From assembly GCF_014705715.1 (NCBI RefSeq), contig NZ_JACXLC010000001.1:2970429-3034428 (forward strand): a stretch of DNA of 64,000 bases. Direction: 5' to 3'. This DNA comes from Erythrobacter rubeus. Its GTDB lineage: Bacteria > Pseudomonadota > Alphaproteobacteria > Sphingomonadales > Sphingomonadaceae. Positions within the stretch are counted from its first letter, which is position 1, and each line of letters begins with the position of its first letter. This document shows positions 16,925-26,000 of the stretch, in pieces. The notes beneath the pieces are model-generated. The model did no database searches, had not been told where the DNA came from, and saw nothing but the letters and a program-made list of their open reading frames with translations. Made by a program: the position numbers and the translations under genes.

Positions 16925-17953
16925 CTAATCATCAAGCACTCTTCCAAACTCGAAAGCATCGGCGGGCATGAAACCACCTACCAGATATGCTTCAGGCGCC
17001 GCTGTGAAAAAGAATTCGAGAAAAGCAGCCGAAGTTGTAGGCTCCGTGTCAGCCTTTTTCATTCTCGCGACCGCGATCTCTGAGCCGAACGCTTGTGTCT
17101 CGGGAATGGCAACATAGGCGAGGTGTTCCGGCCAATGGTCCGCATAGAATTTCGCAAGATGACCGAAGACAAGGCCCGCCGGAGCAATATCGCTCATTAC
17201 CGCATAGGGAATATCGCGGTGCTGGATAGCGAGGCGGCCCGGAAAGTCGATCACCTCGCGCTTGAGAAGAGCTTTTGCCTCATCATGCCCGAGCAGCTCG
17301 CCCAGTGTGCGAACATATTGCTGCCGCGCCCCCATTTCACGCGTAGTCGCTACGACGAATGGCAGACCTGAGCGCGAAAAAGACTTCAGATCGGTAATTT
17401 CTTCGGCCCGACTTCGCTCGATCAGCAGGCCCATTCCGCGATGCTTTGCGAAAACGCGCGGTTGTTCCGCAAGCACTCCCCTCTCCTCCAGGCGCTTCAT
17501 TGGTCCTTCGCCAAGCATCACGAGATCCGGATAGACCGGGCCACCTGAATTCACCGGAAGCTTAGCATTGCCCATCCGAAAGCCACCGGCTTCGAGTGCA
17601 TCCACGATCATCACTTGCGGCAATGTCACGACCAAAATGTCTGCTGCGGTGATCGAGCAGCGGTTGGTCTCAGCGCAATACGTTGGGAAAGCTTCAAGCA
17701 GCAGCGGCAGAAGAACGGGATAGTGGTTTCCTTCGGTGAAAATGGTGAGCTTGGCGCTCCCGTCCATCGGCCCGACGATGTCGGGCACGCTGTTTGTCAG
17801 TCCATCGCCTCGATCAATCCCTTTATCGATGCGCAGAAGGCCTTCATTCGGACCGTATTGCGGCCATGACAAATGTTCTCCGGCTTGCGCTGAAGGTGCA
17901 AAAATCAGCCAAAGGAAAACCGCCTGAGTGAGGACGCGAAGAAGTTGCATCAT
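16925..17953 (-). CDS. periplasmic substrate-binding protein (ABC-type solute-binding fold)
   Basis: Secreted protein of 342 residues. A Sec signal (MMQLLRVLTQAVFLWLIFAPSAQA) is followed by a two-lobed binding-protein pattern with KLTIFTEGNHYPVLLPLLLEAF and later SRSGLPFVVATTREMG and IPYAVMSDIAPAG. Such proteins deliver small solutes or oxyanions to a membrane permease, but no permease or ATPase gene is next to it. The start has AAAGGACACATAC upstream of the ATG. It is divergent from the His-rich/TonB receptor/PepSY genes and may belong to the same uptake system. The ligand cannot be told from sequence. Confidence 0.65.
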   Translation of the reverse strand: MMQLLRVLTQAVFLWLIFAPSAQAGEHLSWPQYGPNEGLLRIDKGIDRGDGLTNSVPDIVGPMDGSAKLTIFTEGNHYPVLLPLLLEAFPTYCAETNRCSITAADILVVTLPQVMIVDALEAGGFRMGNAKLPVNSGGPVYPDLVMLGEGPMKRLEERGVLAEQPRVFAKHRGMGLLIERSRAEEITDLKSFSRSGLPFVVATTREMGARQQYVRTLGELLGHDEAKALLKREVIDFPGRLAIQHRDIPYAVMSDIAPAGLVFGHLAKFYADHWPEHLAYVAIPETQAFGSEIAVARMKKADTEPTTSAAFLEFFFTAAPEAYLVGGFMPADAFEFGRVLDD

Positions 17954-18270
17954 GTATGTGTCCTTTCCGGGTGAGCTAAAAACTATCGTTCTTGGCTCAT
18001 CTGACCTTTCTATCCACTTTTCGGGCAAGACCTCTAGAAGCAAAGGGCGCACTGCTCGCTCACCATTCGAATGTCCGCTTTTAGCGGCTTCATCAACTCA
18101 CGAGCGGGCGGACCGTTTTTGGCCGAAATTCGAGATGCGCACTTTCGACCATTATTGGGGTGTGAGGCGTACATGCTTCTAGCGAGTCAGAGATACTCAC
18201 GCGGGGGCGCGGCCTTGCATTGCGTGATTTCCCTTGTGCCCATTCACTATTCTCCTAGGGAGAGAATGCG
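17954..18270. promoter_or_regulatory. divergent intergenic region carrying the dispersed GTCCGCTTT motif
   Basis: About 320 bases between two divergent genes, so it should hold both promoters. It contains ATGTCCGCTTTTAGCGGC (18071-18088) and GCGGACCGTTTTTGGCCGAA (18108-18127), two copies of a motif that recurs between genes in this window. I could not identify a specific metal or iron operator. Confidence 0.4.
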
Positions 18271-18744
18271 ATGGCTAACCGATACTCGATTATTGCGCGC
18301 CTGTTTATAACGCTCGCCGCATTTGCGGCGATGGTGCAGTGGTCTGTACCGCAAGGATGGATGCTGTCGCGTGACGCCAGCGGCGCACTGCTCCTGACGC
18401 CTTGCCCAAGCACATCTAGAGCGCTCGCCGAGCTGGCCGAAATCGCCGGGACCGCCGCTCAGCACGCGCACCATTCACAGCAGCATGATTTGGCGAACGC
18501 CGATCAAGAGGCAAACCAAAAAGCCCTAGGACACACGCACGACGAAGGCGCGCCGGGCATGGCTGAAGCGCTGTGCGATCAGGCCGCGCTTGGCACCGCG
18601 ATGATCCCACCGAGGGTTTTAGAGATTGCGGACCAACCTCCGAGTATTAATCAAGGACACTCGAAGGTCAGTCAAATCATACCGGGGCAAGGCCTTGCCG
18701 CTCCGCCGCCGCCCTCAACTGGCCCTCCATTCCTGATTGCCTGA
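18271..18744 (+). CDS. His-rich exported or membrane-anchored hypothetical protein (putative metal handling)
   Basis: Protein of 157 residues with a hydrophobic N-terminal segment (YSIIARLFITLAAFAAMVQW) that may be a signal anchor. The central part is rich in histidine (AQHAHHSQQHDLANADQ and LGHTHDEGAP) and the tail is proline-rich. AGGGAG lies nine bases before the ATG. It is the first of three plus-strand genes leading to a TonB receptor and a PepSY protein, which together suggest metal or siderophore uptake. It resembles DUF2946-type proteins in layout only; I do not claim membership. Confidence 0.55.
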   Translation: MANRYSIIARLFITLAAFAAMVQWSVPQGWMLSRDASGALLLTPCPSTSRALAELAEIAGTAAQHAHHSQQHDLANADQEANQKALGHTHDEGAPGMAEALCDQAALGTAMIPPRVLEIADQPPSINQGHSKVSQIIPGQGLAAPPPPSTGPPFLIA

Positions 18745-18880
18745 AGACCGCTGCCTTGCGCCTTAAACCAATGAAAGGCGCAGGCAACATTCGTCAGTCG
18801 AGCCACGCGTCGTCGGCTCGTCGCTCGTGAGTGCGCTTAAGCGCTGCTGACCTCGCGCGACACCTCAGGAATGCAAATCC

Positions 18881-21013
18881 ATGCACATACTCTCTTTTAC
18901 CCGGTCGCTGGTCGCGACCTCCTGCCTCATATTCCCATTCAACGCGCTTTATGCGCAAGGTATCGGCCAACGCCAGGATGAGATCATCGTCACCGCGAGC
19001 CTTGACGGCTCGCCCACATCCAAATCGGTCGAGGAGGCGCGCGCCGAACTTGAACGTATTCCCGGCGCAATTGGTGTTGTCGAGGACGAAGGCTTTGCCG
19101 ATATCTTCGCGCTCAGCATCGGGGATACACTCGAACTAACGCCCGGCGTTTTCGCGGATATGAGCGCTTTGCGTGAAAGCCGGATTTCAATTCGGGGATC
19201 TGGTCTCAACTCGAGCTTCGAGCGTCGCGGTCTAACAGTTCTGCGCGACGGTGTGCCGATCAGTCGCGCCGCTGGTTCCACCGAGTTTCAGGAAATCGAT
19301 CCTCTTTCCTTCCGCTATCTGGAGGTCTTCAAAGGGGCCAATGGTCTCGAATATGGCGCCGCTTCGCTTGGCGGTGCCATCAACGTCGTTAGCCCCACCG
19401 GTCGCACGGCACGATCTCCAGTCACGTTGCGAGCTGAAGGAGGGAGTTTCAGCACGTTTCGAGGCAACGCAACTGTGAGCGGCAAAAACGAAGACACCGA
19501 TTTCTGGGTTGGCGTTACGGAGCTGACGACGGACGGGTTCCGCGAACATAGCGACGTACGAAGCCTTTACGGGCATGCCAATCTGGGGTGGCAGGTCGCC
19601 GACAACATCGAAACGCGTTTTTACGTCACCGCGCTAACGGATAACTTTGAGCTTGCCGGAGCGCTCCAGCTCGATGATGCCCTTGAAAATCCGCGCGCAG
19701 CGGGACGTCCGGTGACCGTTGGCCCCTTCTTTCCCGGCGGACCTGTGACGGTCCTCGATCCGGGGCCCGTCGCTGACGATTGGGATCGCAACCTCGATGT
19801 CCTGCGGTTCTCCAATCTGATCGTGGTCGAATTGGGTGCTGGCACCGATCTTGAGGTTGGGGTGTGGTATTCCCGGCGCGAGCTGGACCACGCGATCACG
19901 CGCTTCGCGGGCATCATTGTGCAAGGCGAAGATGAAGTCGGCGCCTCGGTCCGGCTGACAGGAGAAATCCCATTCCTGGCGCCGCAAAGCCGCTGGCAGG
20001 TCGGGGCTATGTATGCCTTTGGCAGCAACGACGCTGAAGTGTTCGAGAATATTTCCGGTGAGCGCGGGCTGCTGACGTCGAGGTCGGATCAGGACTCATC
20101 GCTTTTGATGACCTACGCTCAGCTCGATCTGGGCCTCACCGATCGGCTGACCCTTGTCACCGGCGGGCAATACGCCCGCGCCACCCGCGATGCCGAAGCG
20201 ATCCTTAACACTGTGACAGGCCGGGGCGAATACGATCAGATCAATCCCCGCGTGGGAATTCTTTATGACGCGACCGACGAGGTCCAGCTGTTCGGCAATA
20301 TCAACCGCACCTTCGAACCGCCCAGCCTTACCGATTTGACAGCGGGCGGCGCGTTTCCCTTCGCGCCTTTGGAAGAGCAGCGCGGAACTGTGTTCGAGAT
20401 CGGCACGCGCGGCCAATCCGGCGTGTTTTCGTGGGACATTGCCGCCTACCGGGCCGAGATTGAAAACGAATTCCTCGATTTCGCCGTCCCAGGCGCATTC
20501 GGCCTCATAACGGTGACGGGTAACGGGGACCGAACAATTCATCAAGGCATCGAAGCCGGCATTGACTTACGCCCTGCAAGAGAGCTGCTTGAATCTCGTG
20601 GGCAATCGCTTCGTCTCTCGGCGGCTTACACGTTCAACGATTTCCGTTTTGTCGACGATCCACTCTACGGGAATAACGATCTGGCCGGAGTGCCGCGCCA
20701 TGTCCTGATTGCGGAGGCGCGCTTCGATCAAATCGAAGACTGGTACGTTTCAACAACCCTGCGGTTCATTCCCGATGGCCCGTTCGCGGATTTTGCCAAC
20801 ACACAGCGAGCGCCTGGCTATGAGACGGTGCAAATCACTGCCGGCGTAACGATATTCGATCGCTTCCAGCTCTTCGGTTCGGTCGAGAACCTGTTCGACA
20901 CAGTATTCATTTCAAATCTGACGACCGTCGCTGATCAATCGATCAGCAACTCGGCGATCTTCACGCCCGGGCAAGGACACGCCTTCTTTGGCGGTCTTCG
21001 GACGCGGTTCTGA
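18881..21013 (+). CDS. TonB-dependent outer-membrane receptor (FecA-like group)
   Basis: Outer-membrane beta-barrel receptor of 710 residues that imports a ligand using TonB energy. A signal peptide ends near ALYAQ, followed by a TonB box (DEIIVTA), a plug domain with GDTLELTPGVFADMSALRE, ISIRGSGLN and LEYGAASLGGAINVVSPTGR, and then a 22-strand barrel ending in phenylalanine (GLRTRF). The plug and early barrel pattern is closest to ferric-citrate-type receptors. AGGA lies about ten bases before the ATG. The His-rich gene is upstream and a PepSY gene 14 bases downstream, probably one operon. The ligand (iron chelate or copper) is unproved. Confidence 0.9.
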   Translation: MHILSFTRSLVATSCLIFPFNALYAQGIGQRQDEIIVTASLDGSPTSKSVEEARAELERIPGAIGVVEDEGFADIFALSIGDTLELTPGVFADMSALRESRISIRGSGLNSSFERRGLTVLRDGVPISRAAGSTEFQEIDPLSFRYLEVFKGANGLEYGAASLGGAINVVSPTGRTARSPVTLRAEGGSFSTFRGNATVSGKNEDTDFWVGVTELTTDGFREHSDVRSLYGHANLGWQVADNIETRFYVTALTDNFELAGALQLDDALENPRAAGRPVTVGPFFPGGPVTVLDPGPVADDWDRNLDVLRFSNLIVVELGAGTDLEVGVWYSRRELDHAITRFAGIIVQGEDEVGASVRLTGEIPFLAPQSRWQVGAMYAFGSNDAEVFENISGERGLLTSRSDQDSSLLMTYAQLDLGLTDRLTLVTGGQYARATRDAEAILNTVTGRGEYDQINPRVGILYDATDEVQLFGNINRTFEPPSLTDLTAGGAFPFAPLEEQRGTVFEIGTRGQSGVFSWDIAAYRAEIENEFLDFAVPGAFGLITVTGNGDRTIHQGIEAGIDLRPARELLESRGQSLRLSAAYTFNDFRFVDDPLYGNNDLAGVPRHVLIAEARFDQIEDWYVSTTLRFIPDGPFADFANTQRAPGYETVQITAGVTIFDRFQLFGSVENLFDTVFISNLTTVADQSISNSAIFTPGQGHAFFGGLRTRF

Positions 21014-21027
21014 GACAGGAGCAAAAG

Positions 21028-22674
21028 ATGTCCATCAAGAACGCAACCGCGCGCTGGTCCAATTCAAAACACCGCTGGCTGGCGTTGATTGGCGGGATCA
21101 GCCTTCTTGTGTGGGGCCTTTCGGGCCTCACACATATCGGGCTGGTCTTGTTCGGTCCGCAGCAGGCGCAATTCCGACCACCCGCCGCGCAAATAGAGCT
21201 ATCCGGAGCCAAACCTATTGCCGAAACTCTGGCGCAAGCCGGAATTGGCGAGACAATCGCTGTCAAGTCGGTCGCAGCGCCGGATGGCAAGGCGCTGTGG
21301 CAAGTAACCGAGGAGGCGATGACCCCGCGCCGATACTTCTCACCTGCCGATGGAACCGAAGTTCCCGGCGGGGACCGCGCACAGGCAGAGTTTTTGGCGC
21401 GGCACTTTCTCGCAACTGATCGCGCGATTACGGCGGCTACGTTGCAGACCGAGTTTGACGAGGAGTACCCGTGGGTCAATCGTCTCCTTCCCGTGTGGAA
21501 GCTTGACTTTGAGGGCGATGATGAACTCACCGCTTACGTTCATACCGAAACCTCAGCTCTCGCAGCCGTCAACAATTCGACCAAGGCAACCTTCCAGGCC
21601 GTATTCCAGGTCCTGCACACCTGGGAATGGGTGCCCGAGGGCATGGAGTGGCTTCGTGTAATAGTGATTGTGCTTATGGTCGGAAGCCTCTTTGCGCTGG
21701 CCGCCACCGGCGTCATGATGCTTATTACGGTGCGGCGGAAAAAGCGCGTTCCCGGCACGAAGGGATGGCACCGGATCATGAGCTACGTTCTTGCGCTTCC
21801 GCTCATGATGTTCTCTCTGAGCGGCATCTATCACCTCGTGCAGTCCGCGCTCGTCCCGCCAGAAAGCCAATTGCGAATGGGTGCCCCCATCAATTTGGCG
21901 ACCGGCGCATGGCCTATCGAAGAAGACTGGACCGATCTTAGCGCTGGGCGTGACATTACCTCGGTTTCCCTTGTCGAGGGCGCAGATGGCCGAGCGCTTT
22001 ATCGCGTCGGTCTGGCCCCACCCAATGGCGCCACGGGTGGCGGCATGCACGACCATTCCGACGGCGAGGACGCTAAAACCGACGATCATACAGCGGACGC
22101 AGTCAGCGCCGATCCACAACCTGTTACTGTGCCCCAAACTGGCGCAGAGATCCGCGAAGCGCGCTTCGTGGGACTCCAACCCGATGGTCCCGCGATCTAT
22201 CTCGATGCCAAAACGGGCGATGTGATGCCTGAAGGGGACCGCGACATCGCGCTGGCCATTGCCGGCCGCTTCATCGGCGCAGGCGAAGGGACGGTTACTA
22301 GCGTGGAGCTCGTGACCCGGTTTAGTCACGAATACGATTTTCGCAACAAACGCTTGCCCGTTTGGCGCGTCGATTACGCGGACCCGGTTGCCGCCACGGT
22401 GTTTGTGGATACAGCCTCCGGTGTATTGGTGGATCGCGTCGCAGACTGGGAGAAGCCGGAAAGACTTGTCTTCAGCATGATACACAAGTGGAACTTCTTG
22501 TTCCCGGTCGGTCGGCTAAATCTCAATCTGATTGTCGGCGGTTTTGTCTTCGCGCTCATTGTGTTCATGGCGATTTTTGGACTTCAGATGGACTGGAAAA
22601 GCCGAAAACTGCGCAAGCGTCGCAAACGCAGTATTCCGCCACCGGGAGCGACGATTTCCGATCCCGCCGAATAA
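21028..22674 (+). CDS. PepSY-associated transmembrane protein (putative inner-membrane reductase/uptake partner)
   Basis: Inner-membrane protein of 548 residues with four hydrophobic helices: WLALIGGISLLVWGLSGLTH, VIVIVLMVGSLFALAATGVM, MSYVLALPLMMFSLSGIYHL and NLIVGGFVFALIVFMAIFGL. Between them are two periplasmic PepSY-like regions, and a His/Asp-rich loop (GGGMHDHSDGEDAKTDDHTA) near residue 345 that could bind metal. Proteins of this kind sit next to siderophore receptors and are thought to release iron from chelates. AGGAG lies seven bases before the ATG. It follows the TonB receptor directly. A terminator hairpin comes 40 bases after the stop. Confidence 0.8.
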   Translation: MSIKNATARWSNSKHRWLALIGGISLLVWGLSGLTHIGLVLFGPQQAQFRPPAAQIELSGAKPIAETLAQAGIGETIAVKSVAAPDGKALWQVTEEAMTPRRYFSPADGTEVPGGDRAQAEFLARHFLATDRAITAATLQTEFDEEYPWVNRLLPVWKLDFEGDDELTAYVHTETSALAAVNNSTKATFQAVFQVLHTWEWVPEGMEWLRVIVIVLMVGSLFALAATGVMMLITVRRKKRVPGTKGWHRIMSYVLALPLMMFSLSGIYHLVQSALVPPESQLRMGAPINLATGAWPIEEDWTDLSAGRDITSVSLVEGADGRALYRVGLAPPNGATGGGMHDHSDGEDAKTDDHTADAVSADPQPVTVPQTGAEIREARFVGLQPDGPAIYLDAKTGDVMPEGDRDIALAIAGRFIGAGEGTVTSVELVTRFSHEYDFRNKRLPVWRVDYADPVAATVFVDTASGVLVDRVADWEKPERLVFSMIHKWNFLFPVGRLNLNLIVGGFVFALIVFMAIFGLQMDWKSRKLRKRRKRSIPPPGATISDPAE

Positions 22675-22716
22675 GCGATGTTTGAAGAGATCGTGCAAAG
22701 GAACTGGACGACTAAA

Positions 22717-22752
22717 GGGTGGAGTTGCATTGCCGCTCCACCCCGTTTGTTG
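22717..22752 (+). terminator. rho-independent terminator of the TonB/PepSY operon
   Basis: GGGTGGAG (22717-22724) pairs with CTCCACCC (22736-22743) across an 11-base loop and is followed by CGTTTGTTG. It is placed right after the PepSY gene. Confidence 0.6.
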
Positions 22753-23099
22753 TCACGATCAACGATCGCAAGATTTTGACATGGGCTGCCTTACTAACCG
22801 GCTAGACCTTGTCCGTATCTGGTTCGCAAGTTGGCTGTCGCCTTCGGTTCAGGATAGTCAGTTTTCGGACACTGGAGCCCAAAACCGGACGGACCGCTTT
22901 CGGCCCAAAACTCGTCGCTCTGCGCGAGTGCCCGCTTGCTCAACTTATAACAGACAAATTGCGCCCGCCATAAAACCACTTGGTTGCGGATAGTCAGGTC
23001 TCCTGAAGGGATCGCTAGCCACGGACTTTGCAGGCATCAATTCAACTAGCATATGAAGCACCGCATCCAACCGTTTATGACGGCACGCTTTTCGGAAGC
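22753..23099. other. intergenic region with dispersed motif
   Basis: No gene is visible in about 350 bases. GGACCGCTTTCGGCCCAAAA (22891-22910) is a further copy of the recurring GTCCGCTTT-type motif. The region lies between convergent transcripts. Confidence 0.45.
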
Positions 23100-26000
23100 T
23101 TAGGATTTCTTGAAGCTGATCCCTTTATTCGTGAGAACAAACACACTGAGAATATCAGCGGATTTAACCTGCGCCTTGCCAAGCGCATCATCAGGCGAAA
23201 CCCGAGCATCGAAGCGCAGCTCGCCATCTCTCAGCCCTATCACTTTGCGAATCTCATCGATCATTTTGCTCAGCGCCTGCACTGCTGGCGTAGTTGCGAA
23301 TGACGTTGGAAGTAGAGATGCCAAGCGCTCGAGGGCCGACAGCAGGTTCTGTAAATCATCGATGGCCGAAAAGCCGACTAGGTCTAGCGTTTCAACCTGG
23401 CTGAAGCGCTCCCATTCCGCGATTCCGAATGGGTCGCCGGCTGTCGTGTACACGAGGCGACCCATACTATCGACGGAGAAGCCGCCACTTGCGGAAAGTA
23501 CAGGGATTGGGGCGCCGGGCTGGTTCTGGCCACTGACGATAGCAAAGCCGCGGCCCGAGAAACGGCCCGAAATTTCGTCTGAGGGGTGATCGCGTAGCCA
23601 GACTTTTGCCGGCACCTCGATAACGCCCATCGCCGCGTCTCCGACCTGCCGGATGGCGGGAAGCACCGTATCCTGCAAGAGCTCCTTAAACTCTTCGAAC
23701 AGGACATTCGAGACGGCGTTGCTGCCCGCCGCCTTACCGACAACCTCAATGATCTTGTCGATCACATCGAAAACCGAAGTGGCTTTCGAGATGTCTGGTG
23801 TACTGAACTTCATGACCCATTGATTGCCGGTCTTAGCCGCCGAACCTCCAGAAGGGCCCTCGTCTTCGTCCTTTTTCTTCGGGTCTGTGAAGGTATCGCC
23901 AGAGATGTTGAAGGTGATGTCGCCGATTTCGAAAAGCGGCCCATCTATGTTGATTTCAACCTTCGTTCCGTCGTTCCGGGTAATGTGCCGGTCGCCTTCA
24001 ATCTTCTCGTCGCCGTAGAACACATCGCCGCCGTCAATGAAGAAGCGGTTATTACTGAACATGTCGCCGAGCCACAGGAACGGTCCGAAATACCAGAGTG
24101 TATCGCCATCATTATCGATCTTCTCGGGCAGCGGCTTTGGAGGCAAATCGTCCTTCAGGCGGACTACCACTGATCGTTCGACCGGGTCGTTTCGGTGGGT
24201 TTCGCCCGTGATGCGGCTCACTCGGCCATCATCGCCGAATTGGCTGCGCACCGTCGGCTTGCCTTCGCCGACCGCATCGACAATCTGCGGTCGTACCAGT
24301 CGTTTTGGACCAACCTTGGTCATCGCATCAAACAATTCATTTGCACGGCGCTTGGACAGGGCGAGATTGTCGTTATCCGTGCCACTGCGGCTAGCGTGCC
24401 CAGTCATACTCTCAAGGGTCGTGTGGTCGCTCATGCGCTGTGCGATGAACCGTAGCCCGCTCATATGGTCCGGATGCAGATCATCAGAGCCGACTGCGAA
24501 ATTCAGAAAGAGGAATGTCCTGGGATCGAGCTCAATAAAGTAGATGCCAGCATCGGGATCAGGGGACCGCTTTTTCGGTTTCTTTGGCGAAGGCTCTTCC
24601 TTCTTCTTTGGATCCGGCTCGGGTGTCGGATCGGGCTTCTTTTCCTCCTTTTCCTTTTTCTCAGGCGTATCTGCCTTCCCAACGACAGTCTCGACCATGC
24701 GCTTTTTGAGCGAGTTTTTGATGTCATCAGGAAGATCGAGGCGATCGATCTGATCGGCAATTGCCTGCATGTTCGTCGAAACGTAGCGCTGCTGAACCGG
24801 TGAGATTCCGTCTGCACCCGGAAGCAGAAGCTCCTGCGCCTTATTGGCCATGGCCTGGGCGCCCTGAACGCCTTGCGTGTAAGCGGCCAGTGCGGCTTGC
24901 TGAGTCTGTGAAAGGCCTGCCGCATCGCGGAAGCTGTCGCTCTTCACGATGGCCTCGAGCATCGGGCCGAGCCCCGTAGGATCGGGCAAGCCCTCTGGCG
25001 TCTGCATTCCGATTAGAGCCGGATCGAAACCGCTCGCATTTAAGTCGAGAGACTGGCTACGAGACGCAAGCATGTCTCCCGAAATCGCGTCGGGCATCAG
25101 TGGAATTGGATGCTGTTCCCACTTCCAGTAGCGGGAATTGTCGATCTTTTCACAGGAATTGCAGTCACCCATGACCGCTTCCGCATGCACGCCGCCCGTC
25201 GGTAGGGAGACGCGTATGGGATCGACCGGGGTCGTCGGAGCGTATGCTGCAAGGAGGTCGATCGGTTCTGCGACGCCGCTCGTGTCTTCACCTTCCAGTT
25301 CAGGGAACAGGCTGCTCCCGCGACCGACCGGAAGGACCAGCATATTGCCGACCACACCGATCAACTCATTGTCGGTAACCTGGGCGATAGACTTTTCGCT
25401 CTTGGGCGCTCGAACGCCATCAAGCAGCATATAGCGCCGGGCCTTATCCATGCGTAGCCAGATCTGGCGATGGAACTGTTCAAGTTCTCTGTTGAGGTAA
25501 ACGAACAGCCGACGCGCCCGTTTGAGATCACGTTCGAACAGATTCTCGAGTTCCCAGCGTGAGAGCGGCAGATCAATAAGAGCAAAATCGGCATTACCTC
25601 CCGCATCCGAAATGTCATCGTCGACCCGGCCGCTGAACAAGCGTCGGCGCCGATCGTCGGCGCGGACCATGACGGTCGCGGAACGCAAGAGAAGATTACT
25701 ATATTCGGGGAAGAATCGCGCGGAATCTGGGCATTCGATCTTGAGAGATGCGAGAGACCTTCGGGTTATGCCGGACGGGCGGATGCGTACCTTGATGCGG
25801 AAGCTGCGATTGTTCCGCGGTGTGCCCAAGATTGTGACGTCGGGCGTACCCAAAGCCACACGGCGACCAGCCTCATTCATCGCTGTGACGGCCAATTTAT
25901 TGTTGAGAACATCACGGATGAGATATGGAAAAGCTTCCGCGAATGCGCGGTCTGCGTCCCTACTATTGAGATCGTCGTTCAGCAGCGTGTTCTTGATCTT

